Program-made: the position numbers and the translations under genes
The notes under the pieces: model-generated
Seen by the model: only the letters and a program-made list of their open reading frames with translations
Told to the model about the DNA's origin: nothing
The model's database searches: none
NCBI RefSeq assembly: GCF_900109525.1
Contig: NZ_FOAN01000001.1
Coordinates: forward strand, 310,001 to 374,000
Direction: 5' to 3'
Origin: Allobosea lupini
GTDB taxonomy: Bacteria; Pseudomonadota; Alphaproteobacteria; Rhizobiales; Beijerinckiaceae
DNA length: 64,000 bases
Shown here: piece by piece, positions 36,549 to 44,385 of the stretch
Layout of the letters: every line of letters starts with the position of its first letter
Position numbering within the stretch: position 1 is the first letter of the stretch

Positions 36549-37403
36549 TCACGCCGCCTTGCGGTGGCCGGCCATGGCCTGCGCCACGATCCACAGCGCC
36601 TTGTTCAACTTCACGTCCTGATCGATGCCGCCGATCTCGCGGGTCGTGACGCGGCGGCGGGTGCCATCGGGGTTGCGCTGCACGCCGCGCAGGCCGCCGC
36701 GAATGACGTTCTCCTGCACGACGTTGAAGGTGGTCCACAGATCGTCCGCGCGATCGTCGAAGCGGCGCGGGGTCAGGAGCTGGCGCGGCTCGATCGGCGT
36801 TGCAACATTGCCTTCGTTATCGGCGAAGCGAAGGACGTGCGCGGCCTCGGCAAGGGCTGCCGTCTCGTCGCGGTTGAGGCGCAGGCCGCTCCAATCGGCC
36901 GGGGCTGCCAGCGCTTCCTGCGCCTGGCCGAGGACGCGATAGGTGCCTTCAATCACCTTGGCCTGGACGTCGCCTGAGTGACGGACCTTGACCGCGTCGA
37001 TGGTGCCGGTCTGCGCCACAAGGCTGTTGAGGCAGCGAATGCGGAAGAGGCCGGCCATCAGATCGTAAGCTGACGTGCCGTCGTTCGCGTTCTTGAGCAG
37101 GATCTCGCAAACCGTGTCGCCGACGCGGAACTTCTGTTCGGTGTCGAGTTTGCGCAGGCGGATCAGGTGCTTGGTGAAATCGACCTTGCTGGCGTCGCGG
37201 CTGCCGGACTGGCGGGCGCCAACCGGCATGAAGCCTTCCTTCATCAGACCGCGCAGCACCTCAATGGTCGGGATCGGCTGGAAACGCTCCGACCGGCTCT
37301 CATGCGCGGTGACAGCGAAGATGGATGGGGCGAGCTTGCGCAGCTCGTCCTCACCGAGGGCGCGGGCGGCGTCGAAGCGGGCGGTGGAAGCGTAGACGGT
37401 CAT
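36549..37403 (-). CDS. DUF932 domain protein
   Basis: 284 residues from MTVYASTARFDAARALGEDELRKLAPSIFAVTAHESRSERFQPIPTIEVLRGLMKEGFMPVGARQ. The APSIFAVTAHESRSERFxPIPTIEVLRGL start is typical of DUF932 proteins carried by phages and plasmids. VKVRHSGDVQAKVIEGTYRVL and WTTFNVVQENVIRGG are further family-like blocks. No enzymatic role established; DUF932 genes often sit near replication or recombination functions. First gene of the minus-strand block, with partial leader repeat C at its start. Confidence 0.85.
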   Translation of the reverse strand: MTVYASTARFDAARALGEDELRKLAPSIFAVTAHESRSERFQPIPTIEVLRGLMKEGFMPVGARQSGSRDASKVDFTKHLIRLRKLDTEQKFRVGDTVCEILLKNANDGTSAYDLMAGLFRIRCLNSLVAQTGTIDAVKVRHSGDVQAKVIEGTYRVLGQAQEALAAPADWSGLRLNRDETAALAEAAHVLRFADNEGNVATPIEPRQLLTPRRFDDRADDLWTTFNVVQENVIRGGLRGVQRNPDGTRRRVTTREIGGIDQDVKLNKALWIVAQAMAGHRKAA

Positions 37404-37444
37404 GGTGGTCTCTCCGGGTTGGGTTGGCGGCCCCTGCCAGGGCC
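37401..37444 (-). repeat. Leader repeat unit, partial copy C
   Basis: The 44 bp around the DUF932 start keep TCTCCGGGTT, then GGCGGCCCCTGCCAGGGCC, as in copies A and B; the upstream terminator-like half is missing. A TTGACA hexamer for leftward transcription lies at 37477-37482. Confidence 0.7.
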
Positions 37445-37616
37445 GTGGTGATTGTGTGACATGTAACAATAACTGCTGTCAAGCGGCCTCGCGAAAGTTT
37501 TTCGCAACCGCTTCCACATGCCGGCATTGCTGCCCTGCCCGCACCCGCTCCGGCCAGACCCGGACCCGCGCCCGGCGGGGTCTGTCCCGGCCCGGACCCT
37601 AAGAGATCAAGATTGC

Positions 37617-37734
37617 GTCCGCCGCTGCGCGGCCGGACTGGTCTGTTGCGAAGAGATTGTGCGGCGTCCGCGCTGGTCGCGCGGACTGGTCTGATACATT
37701 GGATCGGCGCGGCGCTGGTCGCGCCGCTGGTCTG
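37617..37734. repeat. Array of three hairpins, each followed by TGGTCTG
   Basis: H1 37617-37638 (GTCCG...CGGAC, loop TGC, one bulge). H2 37666-37686 (GTCCGCGC-TGGTC-GCGCGGAC, 8-bp perfect stem). H3 37709-37727 (GCGGCGC-TGGTC-GCGCCGC, 7-bp perfect stem). Each is followed without a gap by TGGTCTG; in H2 and H3 the loop repeats TGGTC. Stem bases differ while pairing is kept, which suggests a selected structure in RNA or DNA. Confidence 0.7.
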
Positions 37735-37821
37735 ACGCAGGCCGGCATGTTATGAGCGGGGAGTTGCGGAGATCGGCCAGCCCGATGGGTTCGGGGGTGC
37801 TACTCAATAGCTCAATGATAT

Positions 37822-38050
37822 CAAAGCGGTATCAGGGGCAGTAGCAGGGCCGTAGCAGCAAAACCCTAATGATATCAGGGCAGTAGCGGCGTAGCAGCCA
37901 AGGCGCTCTCACGCATACATATCTGTACGCACGCGCGCATACGCGACAGTTAATGTTACCTTGCTACCCTGCTACGGGTATATCTATCTATCTGAGATCG
38001 CAGTGGAATTTCGGTAGCACTGCGGTAGCACCTGCAAAGGGCGGTGCTAC
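37822..38050. repeat. GTAGCA hexamer cluster upstream of the terminase (candidate pac/cos or origin)
   Basis: GTAGCA at 37841, 37852, 37891, 38014 and 38025; the inverse TGCTAC at 37962, 37970 and 38045; a variant GTAGCG at 37883. A longer unit, ATGATATCA...CAGTAGC...CGTAGCAGC, is present twice (37814-37859 and 37868-37898), and CGGTAGCACTG is tandem at 38012-38031. AT-rich patches lie between (37915-37960, 37980-37995). No gene is visible in 37404-38122. Terminase binding or replication initiation are the obvious options. Confidence 0.65.
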
Positions 38051-38059
38051 TGGCCGGCA

Positions 38060-38073
38060 TGACACATTTGACC
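38060..38073 (+). promoter_or_regulatory. Late motif copy 1 (TGACACATTTGACC)
   Basis: Exact 14-bp match to the three other copies, 49 bp before the small-terminase-like gene. Contains TTGAC, like a -35 box; no good -10 at 17 bp. Confidence 0.65.
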
Positions 38074-38122
38074 GGCCGCGACGCCCCATAGCCTCGCCGG
38101 GCAATTAAATATTCGGTGTCTA

Positions 38123-38764
38123 ATGCCCGATGACGGCGTGAAGCCCGGCGTCGCCACAGCTGTCGCGGCGCTCGGGAACGAAGCGGCGCAGGCGGCGCGG
38201 CTCGCGGCGCAGCAGCAGCAGGCCGAGCTGTTCGCGGCCGAAGACGCGCGGCTCGATGCGAACCTGCCAGTGACGCCGAAGGGCGCGGGCGCGGTCGGCC
38301 GGCCGAAGGGCAGCCAAAACCGGCGCACGGCGCTGGTCGCGGACTACTACCTGCGCCGGCATGGCGACCCGGTCGAGGCGCTGCTGGTCATGGGCCTCGG
38401 CAGCCTGAAAGACCTGATCCGCGAGCTGGACGAGGTCGCGGCGCTGTTTCCGGGGCGGTTCACCGCACCCACGGACCTGCTGGAAATCCTGAAGTTCAAG
38501 AAAGCGTGCCTGGCCGAGGCCTCGCGTTTCGTGCGCTCGCCCATGCCCGTGCAGCTCGACGTCAAGGATGAACGGCGGGCGCTGCTCGTCATCGGCGATA
38601 TCCGGGCGCCTGCGGGTGCGCCTGGCCAAGGCGGCGCCGGCATGAGCATCCTCGATCTCTCGCCAGAGGAAGAGGAGCAATATCAACGGCTTAGCGAGGA
38701 AGCCGAGGCGGCGGCGGATGGCGCGTCGCACGGCGCTGCGTCGCACGGTGAGCCAAGTGATTGA
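38123..38764 (+). CDS. Probable small terminase subunit
   Basis: 213 residues. An Ala/Gln-rich helix (EAAQAARLAAQQQQAELFAAED) is followed by PVTPKGAGAVGRPKGSQNRRTALVADYYLRRHGDPVEALLVMGLGSLKDLIRELDEVAALFPGRFTAPTDLLEILKFKKACL. The GRPKGSQNRRT hook with a helical domain is seen in small terminase or terminase-associated proteins of alphaproteobacterial phages. The position directly before the large subunit and just after a repeat-rich site supports TerS. The identity rests largely on context. Confidence 0.6.
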   Translation: MPDDGVKPGVATAVAALGNEAAQAARLAAQQQQAELFAAEDARLDANLPVTPKGAGAVGRPKGSQNRRTALVADYYLRRHGDPVEALLVMGLGSLKDLIRELDEVAALFPGRFTAPTDLLEILKFKKACLAEASRFVRSPMPVQLDVKDERRALLVIGDIRAPAGAPGQGGAGMSILDLSPEEEEQYQRLSEEAEAAADGASHGAASHGEPSD

Positions 38765-38765
38765 T

Positions 38766-39068
38766 ATGGCTACGCTATTCGCGCCCGATCACATGATTGG
38801 AATTCATGTGCTGTCGACAGGCGGCATGCTGCCTGGCCCGTGCTGCTCGGCCTCGGCTGGCGCCAGCGCGGCGCTGCGGCTCGCGGACCTCCCCCCTCCC
38901 CATAGCGATCGGGCGCGCCTGCGCGGCCGCCTTGCCGGCCCGAAAACCGCCCACCCCGCCGGGGGGGTATCGCCCCACACCGGGCCAGCGGAACCCGTGG
39001 GGCCGCCGATCGGGCGCGGGGGCGGGTTCTGGCGAGCGGTTCAAGGGGCGCGGGGGGCGGCGCGATGA
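38766..39068 (+). CDS. Doubtful open frame between the terminase genes
   Basis: 100 residues (MATLFAPDHMIGIHVLSTGGMLPGPCCSASAGA ...). It fits exactly between the two terminase genes, one base after the first stop and overlapping the second start by 4 nt (ATGA). However, the product is Pro/Gly/Ala-rich without recognisable structure and has no ribosome-binding site. If it is not a gene, 38765-39064 is a 300-bp spacer with no other feature that I can see. Confidence 0.3.
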   Translation: MATLFAPDHMIGIHVLSTGGMLPGPCCSASAGASAALRLADLPPPHSDRARLRGRLAGPKTAHPAGGVSPHTGPAEPVGPPIGRGGGFWRAVQGARGAAR

Positions 39069-40663
39069 GCGATCTCACTTATCGCGCCGAGGATGCGAAG
39101 CCTGTCGAGGCGCCGTTCACGCAGGCCGAGTTCGACGTCTGGCACCGGTCGCAGCTGGATCGCGGCGCCGAATTCGACCTGATGAACTATGCGCCGCCGG
39201 GCAAGGTCGCGGCGGCCTTCATCAAAGACCTGCGCAAGGTCGTCGCGATCATGGGGCCGCCCGGCTCGGGCAAGACCACGTCGACCATCTTCAAGATCAT
39301 CGCGTTCGCGGTACGGATGCCGAAATGCCGGGACGGCGTGCGGCGCTGCAAGGTCATGGTGATCCGCGACACCTACCGCCAGCTCTACAAGACCACGATC
39401 GCGTCGTGGCTGTCCTGGTTCCCGCTCAAGCATTTCCCCGAGTTCACCGGCGGGTCGGATCGCCCGGCCGAGCACCGGATCAAGTTTGAGCTCCCGAACG
39501 GCGACAAGCTCGATCTCATCATGGAGTTTGCCGCGATCGGCGAAAATTCGGTCGAGACGATCACGCGCGGTTGGGAGGGCAACGGCGCCTGGCTGAATGA
39601 AGCGAACTACCTGCCGCCCGATGTGCTTGACGCCTTGCGCTCTCGCGTCCTCGCCGGCCGCTATCCGCCCGCGAAAGACCGTGTGCCTGGCGTGCCCGTG
39701 CCGGCCCTGATCGTCTGCGACTTCAACGCGCCCGACGAAGAGAGCTGGACCGTCGACCGCCTTGTCGAGGGCGACCCGAAGGATGTCGGCTTCCACCGCC
39801 AGCCCGGCGCGCGCTCGGCCGAAGCGGAGAACGTCCACAACCTGAACGCCGGCTACTATGAGGAGCTGGCGCGCGGCATGCCAAAATGGAAGGTCAAGCG
39901 CGATATCGACAACATGGTCGGCATCTCGCGCGACGGTATGCCGGTCTATGATGATTGGGACGATGATCGCCATCTCTCGCGCGAGAGGCTGAAGCCGGTC
40001 GAGGGCATTCCGCTCGATCTCGGTTTCGACCAAGGCCTGCACCCGGCCTGTATCATTACGCAGACCATGCCGAGCGGCCAAATCCGCGTCCTGCGCGAGG
40101 TTGTGCCCGAGCGGATCGGTGTCGCTGGTTTCTGCGCGATGCTGCTGCCGGTGCTCGAACTGGAATTCGCCGGCTGCAGCCTGCGCTTCACCGAATGCGA
40201 CGAGGCGGCGTTCCATGGCGCCGACAAGGAAGGCGGCGAGATGGCGTGGGCGGATACGGTCTCGCTCGCGCTCGGCAAGGCGTTGACCCCTGCCCTGACG
40301 CAAGAAATCGGTCTTCGCATCGGCGCGGTCGAGCAGCTGCTGCTGCCCGATAATGCGTTGCGGGACGAAAGGCGCTCGTCGCCTATCCTTGTCTGCGCCC
40401 ATGGGTGCCCCAAGCTCGTCGCGGGCTTCCGCTCGAAATATCGCTGGCAGACCGACAAGCGCGGCCAGCTCGTTGCCGGCCAGAAGATCCCGGTCAAGGA
40501 TCGCTGGTCGAACCCGCATGACGCGCTGCAGTACATCATCCTGCGGCTGCGCGGCCGCTTCGGCATCATCTCCATGGCGGCGGCCGGTGGTCGCGTCGGC
40601 CCGCACCCGGACAAGCCGCAGTCCAGCGTCATCGGCGGCAGCTTCGATGTCTGGAAGTCATGA
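39065..40663 (+). CDS. terL: Large terminase subunit
   Basis: 532 residues. Walker A GPPGSGKT at residues 64-71 in KVVAIMGPPGSGKTTSTIFKI; an adenine-binding/Walker B region around LIMEFAAIGENSVETITRGWEGNGAWLNEANYL; and the C-terminal RNase-H-like nuclease starting IPLDLGFDQGLHPACIITQ, with further acidic residues (TECDEAAF) and a closing NPHDALQYIILRLRG. It cuts and pumps phage DNA into the prohead. The order next to portal and capsid is standard. Confidence 0.93.
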   Translation: MSDLTYRAEDAKPVEAPFTQAEFDVWHRSQLDRGAEFDLMNYAPPGKVAAAFIKDLRKVVAIMGPPGSGKTTSTIFKIIAFAVRMPKCRDGVRRCKVMVIRDTYRQLYKTTIASWLSWFPLKHFPEFTGGSDRPAEHRIKFELPNGDKLDLIMEFAAIGENSVETITRGWEGNGAWLNEANYLPPDVLDALRSRVLAGRYPPAKDRVPGVPVPALIVCDFNAPDEESWTVDRLVEGDPKDVGFHRQPGARSAEAENVHNLNAGYYEELARGMPKWKVKRDIDNMVGISRDGMPVYDDWDDDRHLSRERLKPVEGIPLDLGFDQGLHPACIITQTMPSGQIRVLREVVPERIGVAGFCAMLLPVLELEFAGCSLRFTECDEAAFHGADKEGGEMAWADTVSLALGKALTPALTQEIGLRIGAVEQLLLPDNALRDERRSSPILVCAHGCPKLVAGFRSKYRWQTDKRGQLVAGQKIPVKDRWSNPHDALQYIILRLRGRFGIISMAAAGGRVGPHPDKPQSSVIGGSFDVWKS

Positions 40664-41094
40664 GCCTGCGCCTCGCTCGTCCGGTCGATGCGGCGGCCGT
40701 GCTCGCCATGATGGACGCGGGCTGCGAGCTGGAAGCGCGTTCGCACCGCGTGCAGGTCTTCGGCTTCCCCTGCTTTGGCATCGTGCGGGATGACGGGGTG
40801 ACGGTCGCGGCCGGCGGCTTCGTGCCGCGCCCGGAGCGGACGCCGGGAGAGGCCTTGAGCGAAGCCTGGTTCGCCTGCCGGCCGGATGCGGCGGCCCACA
40901 TGCTCGGCATCATCCGGCTGACACATTTGACCCTGCGCCGACATTGCGAGGATGGCCCCGCCACGGTGCAGGCCTTCGTCCGCGAGGGCTGGCGGCCGGG
41001 CCGGCGCATCGCGGCAGCTCTCGGCTTCGGCTTCGACCGGGTCGAGAGCGACCCGCAACTGGGATGCGTCGAGCGCTGGACGATAGGGGTCTGA
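40660..41094 (+). CDS. GNAT-like phage protein (T7 gp13 position)
   Basis: 144 residues. MSLRLARPVDAAAVLAMMDAG resembles the start of GNAT acetyltransferases, with DGVTVAAGGFVPRP as strands and EGWRPGRRIAAALGFGFDRVESD near the end. T7-like phages have a similar GNAT-like protein involved in virion assembly. The late motif copy 2 lies inside this gene (40919-40932). ATGA overlap with terL. Confidence 0.6.
   Translation: MSLRLARPVDAAAVLAMMDAGCELEARSHRVQVFGFPCFGIVRDDGVTVAAGGFVPRPERTPGEALSEAWFACRPDAAAHMLGIIRLTHLTLRRHCEDGPATVQAFVREGWRPGRRIAAALGFGFDRVESDPQLGCVERWTIGV
40919..40932 (+). promoter_or_regulatory. Late motif copy 2 (TGACACATTTGACC)
   Basis: Exact match located inside the GNAT-like gene, 163 bp upstream of the small gene at 41096 and 391 bp before the portal gene. 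It encodes part of LTHLTL in that gene, so conservation here is not forced by being intergenic. Confidence 0.65.
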
Positions 41095-41095
41095 C

Positions 41096-41320
41096 ATGAG
41101 CAAGGCGGTCTCGGGCCTGATGGGCGGCAGCAGCAAGCGCAAGACGGCCGCCAAGGAAGCGCAGCAGCAGGGCGAGCGCCTGGCGCAGCAGTCGCAGGTT
41201 CTGAACGATCGGAACACAGAGCTGGCGAAAGAGACGGCCGGGGCTCGCGCCCGGCGCGGTCGCCGGCTGCTCGCCTTCAAGGGGCAGGAGACCGGCCTCC
41301 GCAGCAAGCTCGGCAGCTGA
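41096..41320 (+). CDS. Small charged phage protein ahead of portal
   Basis: 74 residues (MSKAVSGLMGGSSKRKTAAKEAQQQGERLAQQSQVLNDRNTELAKETAGARARRGRRLLAFKGQETGLRSKLGS). Gln/Lys/Arg-rich helix; the Gly-Arg-Arg-Leu-Leu-Ala-Phe end recalls small virion or internal proteins of podoviruses. Begins 1 bp after the GNAT-like gene and precedes portal by 3 bp. Confidence 0.65.
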   Translation: MSKAVSGLMGGSSKRKTAAKEAQQQGERLAQQSQVLNDRNTELAKETAGARARRGRRLLAFKGQETGLRSKLGS

Positions 41321-41323
41321 GCT

Positions 41324-42994
41324 ATGGCCCGAGAGCAGAAAAAGCGCCCGCAAAATCCCGAACCCGCCGGCCCGGCCGCAGGCGCGACTTCGGGAAACTT
41401 GGCTGGGCAGCGTGCCCGCGCCGACGCCGCCCATGCGGTCACCACGCAGTGGTGGTCGCAATGGGATGAGGCCTATGAGTTCGCCCTGCCCTTCCGCAAG
41501 CCCGCCGAAAGCGGCTCCAACGGCGAAAAGCGGGCGGATCGATTATTCGACAATACCGGCCTGGTCTCGACCTTCCGCTTTTCCGAGCGGATGCAGCGCG
41601 ATCTCGTCCCAGTCGGCCAGGAGTGGTTTCAGCTCGAACCAAGCGCCTTCCTCAAGATCGACCCTGACCTCAAGATCGAGGTCGACGAATATCGCCTCGA
41701 GCTGCAGCGCATCTCGACGCTGGCGCGCGAGTGCTTCTCAACCGGCTCGTGGGATACCGCCTTCGTCGAGATGGCGCTCGATCTCGCCATGGGCACCGGC
41801 GCCATGCTGATCATGCCGGGCTCGGAAGCGCATGAGCCGGTCGCCTTCATCGCCACGTCCATCCGCGAGCTGGCGCTGGAAAGCGGCCCGTTCAACAAGA
41901 TCGACGCCATCTTCTGGAAAAAGCAGCGCCCGGCCCGCGAGATCAAGGCAGAGATGCCGGACGGCACGTTCCCGCGCGAATTCGAGGATGTGCTGCGCGA
42001 CAAGCCCGAGACGAAGTTCACGCTGAGCCAGGACGTGGTGCTCGATCGCAGCGTCAAGCCACATGTCTGGCGCTATACGGCCTATCTCGACAAGAGCGAG
42101 CGGCCGATCCGCACCGCAACCTATCGCACCTGTCCATGGATCGTCCCGCGCTACTGGCGGGTGCCGGGCGAGACCTTCGGGCGCGGCCCCATCATGGTCG
42201 CGCTGCCGGCGCTGAAGACGCTCAACAAGACGCAGGAGCTAACGCTCCGCGCCGCCGCGCTCGCCATCCTCGGCGTCTACACGCAGCTCGACGATGGCGT
42301 CTTCAACCCGGATACGGCCCGCCTCACGCCCGGCGCGCTGTGGAAGGTCGCCCGGAATGGCGGCGTGCTCGGCCCGTCGATCCAGAAGCTCGACGTGCCC
42401 GGCCGTTTCGATGTGTCGAACATTGTCCTCGCCGACCAGCGCCAGCAGGTGCAGCGTGCCATGCTCGACGACGGCTTGCCGCCCGAGCAGGGTGGCGTGC
42501 GCTCGGCCCTCGAAATCGCCGAGCGGATGAAGCATCTCGCCGCCAACACCATCGGCGCCTATGCCCGCCATGTGCAGGAAATCATCGTCCCGGCCGTGCG
42601 CCGCGTGATCGACATCCTCGACACCATGAAGCTGCTCGTCACCAAGCTGCCGATGAACCAGCTGCTGACGCAGGTCAAGGTGACCTCGCCGATGGCGGCG
42701 GCGATCAAGGCCGACATGGTCAAGCGCCAGGTCGAATGGGTGCAGATGATCGCGGCGCTCGGCGGCCCGCAGGCCACCGCGCAGGTCGTCAAGCTGGAAC
42801 AGATGATGGCCGATATGGGCCATGATCTCGGTATCCCGGCCAAATACATCACCACGGTCGACGAGCGCCAGCAGCTGATGCTGACAACGCAGAAGCTCGT
42901 CGCGCTCGCGCTTGCCGCCATTGCCGAACAGGCCAAGCAGGGGGGCGGTCTTCCTGCCAATCAGGGGGCCGCGCCTGACGCGGCAGTCGCATGA
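41324..42994 (+). CDS. Portal protein (T7-like head-tail connector)
   Basis: 556 residues. Hallmarks of podovirus connectors: WWSQWDEAYEFALPFRKP, DNTGLVSTFRFSERMQRDLVPVGQEWFQLEP, CPWIVPRYWRVPGETFGRGPIMVALPALKTLNKTQELTLRAAALAI, GGVRSALEIAERMKHLAANTIGAYARHVQEIIVPAVRRV. The dodecameric portal sits at one vertex of the head and joins the short tail. Stop overlaps next start (ATGA). Confidence 0.9.
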   Translation: MAREQKKRPQNPEPAGPAAGATSGNLAGQRARADAAHAVTTQWWSQWDEAYEFALPFRKPAESGSNGEKRADRLFDNTGLVSTFRFSERMQRDLVPVGQEWFQLEPSAFLKIDPDLKIEVDEYRLELQRISTLARECFSTGSWDTAFVEMALDLAMGTGAMLIMPGSEAHEPVAFIATSIRELALESGPFNKIDAIFWKKQRPAREIKAEMPDGTFPREFEDVLRDKPETKFTLSQDVVLDRSVKPHVWRYTAYLDKSERPIRTATYRTCPWIVPRYWRVPGETFGRGPIMVALPALKTLNKTQELTLRAAALAILGVYTQLDDGVFNPDTARLTPGALWKVARNGGVLGPSIQKLDVPGRFDVSNIVLADQRQQVQRAMLDDGLPPEQGGVRSALEIAERMKHLAANTIGAYARHVQEIIVPAVRRVIDILDTMKLLVTKLPMNQLLTQVKVTSPMAAAIKADMVKRQVEWVQMIAALGGPQATAQVVKLEQMMADMGHDLGIPAKYITTVDERQQLMLTTQKLVALALAAIAEQAKQGGGLPANQGAAPDAAVA

Positions 42995-43350
42995 CGCAGG
43001 AAATTCCGCTCTCGCTCCTCAAGCAGCAGGCCGAGGCCTCCGGCTGGGCGATCTTCGACGACGAGGCCGACCCGAACGCGCCGAAGCGCCCGCGCGCCCT
43101 GTCGGAAGCCGAGCAGCGTTGGGCCGAGGCCTGCGCCCGCGTGCTCGCCAGCGAGGACGGCGAAATCATGATGGAAGGCCTGCTCGACCGCACGGTCAGG
43201 CGCGAGGCCTGGGCCTATGAGGTCGGCGCCGATCCGCTGCAGATCGCCATGCGCGGCGTGCGCCGCGAGGGCCAGAACACCATCCCGCACATGCTCCTGC
43301 AGGCTGCCGCGCGAGGCCGGCAGGAACAGCCCCCAGCTCCGCGCGAATAG
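42991..43350 (+). CDS. Hypothetical phage protein between portal and scaffold
   Basis: 119 residues (MTQEIPLSLLKQQAEASGWAIFDDEADPNAPKRPRALSEAEQRWAEACARVLASEDGEIMMEGLLDRTVRREAWAYEVGADPLQIAMRGVRREGQN). Helical and charged, with no recognised domain. Equivalent genes at this position in other podoviruses are uncharacterised. ATGA overlap with portal. Confidence 0.72.
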   Translation: MTQEIPLSLLKQQAEASGWAIFDDEADPNAPKRPRALSEAEQRWAEACARVLASEDGEIMMEGLLDRTVRREAWAYEVGADPLQIAMRGVRREGQNTIPHMLLQAAARGRQEQPPAPRE

Positions 43351-43359
43351 GCTGCTCCC

Positions 43360-44226
43360 ATGATCACAATGCGTCGCTACGCCCTCGGCCTTTGGGCCGT
43401 CCTCGCCCTCGCCCCCGAGGGCGATGGCGCTGGTGCGCCTCCTCCTGCCGGCACTGGCGGCCAGCCGCAGGGCGACGGCGGCGCCGGGGGTGGCGCGGCC
43501 TTCGTGCCGCCCGACTTCCTGCCCGAGCATCTGCGCGGCAAGGATGCGGTCGAGACCCTTGGCAAGCTCGCGCCGGAATGGAAGACCCAGCGCGACAGCC
43601 TGGCGCAGCGCTGGACGCCGCCGCCGGAAAAGCCGGATGGCTACGAGTTCGCGCCGGCCCCGGAGCTGAAGCAGTTCTTTGCCGAGGATGCGGGCAAAGA
43701 CCCTGTCGTCGGCGTTCTGCGCGGCGTCGCGCACAAGATCGGCATGTCGGCCGACAAGTTCGCCCCCTTCGTCAATGAGGCGGTCGGCGAGCTGCAGAAG
43801 GCCGGCCTGATCGGCAAGGATCAGGGCGCCCCGGACTATGACGCCGAGATGAAGGCGCTCGTGCCCGAGGATAAGCGTTCGGCGCCGGAAGCCGAGCAGA
43901 AGGCGGCGGCCAAGGCCCGGCACGACAATGCGCAGACCTTCGCCGACACTCTGCTTGCCCGCAAGGATATCGACGAGGGCATGCGCGAGGAATTCGGCCT
44001 GCTGCTCGAAAGCGCCAATGGCGTGCGGCTGGTCGAGATGATGATCACGCACATGACCGGCGAAAAGGGCTTCGTCTTCGGCGGCCAGGGGGGCGGCGGC
44101 AGCGGCTACACCATGGCCGATTACAACCGCGACAGCGCCGATCCGCGCTACAACTCCAACTCGCCGAAATACGATCCGGCCTTCCGTCAGGAGACGGACA
44201 ACAAGTCCAAGCATCTCTGGAAGTGA
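43360..44226 (+). CDS. Capsid assembly scaffolding protein (probable)
   Basis: 288 residues. A Gly/Pro/Ala-rich start, then PDFLPEHLRGKDAVETLGKLAPEWKTQRDSLAQRW and PEKPDGYEFAPAPELKQFFAEDAGKDPVVGVLRGVAHKIGMSADKFAPFVNEAVGEL, the pattern of phage scaffold proteins. A Gly-rich linker leads to a C-terminal YNSNSPKYDPAFRQETDNKSKHLWK. It comes directly before the major capsid gene. The TGA stop is the first three bases of late motif copy 3. Confidence 0.75.
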   Translation: MITMRRYALGLWAVLALAPEGDGAGAPPPAGTGGQPQGDGGAGGGAAFVPPDFLPEHLRGKDAVETLGKLAPEWKTQRDSLAQRWTPPPEKPDGYEFAPAPELKQFFAEDAGKDPVVGVLRGVAHKIGMSADKFAPFVNEAVGELQKAGLIGKDQGAPDYDAEMKALVPEDKRSAPEAEQKAAAKARHDNAQTFADTLLARKDIDEGMREEFGLLLESANGVRLVEMMITHMTGEKGFVFGGQGGGGSGYTMADYNRDSADPRYNSNSPKYDPAFRQETDNKSKHLWK

Positions 44227-44237
44227 CACATTTGACC
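44224..44237 (+). promoter_or_regulatory. Late motif copy 3 (TGACACATTTGACC)
   Basis: Exact match; its TGA is the scaffold stop codon. It lies 148 bp before the major capsid gene. The next 37 bp agree with those after copy 4 at about 25 positions. Confidence 0.7.
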
Positions 44238-44279
44238 GGTTGCGGGCGCGGGCATCCTGCCCCCGTCCGCTAGGAGTAA

Positions 44280-44330
44280 GACCCGCGCGGCGCCCCGGCC
44301 TTCGGATCAGCCCCCGGACCCGCGCGGCGC
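44280..44330. repeat. Direct repeat GACCCGCGCGGCGC in the capsid-gene leader
   Basis: The 14-mer GACCCGCGCGGCGC occurs at 44280-44293 and 44317-44330, 37 bp apart, between late motif 3 and the capsid gene. Each copy can pair GCGCGG/CCGCGC-like. Could shape the capsid mRNA leader; purpose unknown. Confidence 0.5.
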
Positions 44331-44385
44331 ACCGGCTTCTCGGCCTGGCGGTTTGGCAAAACCGAACCCCGAGAGGCTGTAACCC

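Noticed and set aside
37445..37485. Full sigma-70 promoter for the DUF932 gene
   Set aside because: TTGACA is perfect on the minus strand (37482-37477), but 16-18 bp downstream there is no acceptable -10 box, so only the hexamer is noted.
37607..37807. 66-residue minus-strand frame over the hairpin array
   Set aside because: It begins with TTG without a ribosome-binding site and its repeated QRR/DQR stretches simply reflect the DNA repeats.
37404..38122. CRISPR array in the repeat-rich region
   Set aside because: Repeats are short, irregularly spaced and partly inverted; there are no uniform spacers or cas genes.
40919..40932. Motif copy 2 as a chance match
   Set aside because: Considered because it lies inside a gene, but a 14-bp exact match on the same strand within the same late region is very unlikely by chance, so it was kept as one of the four.
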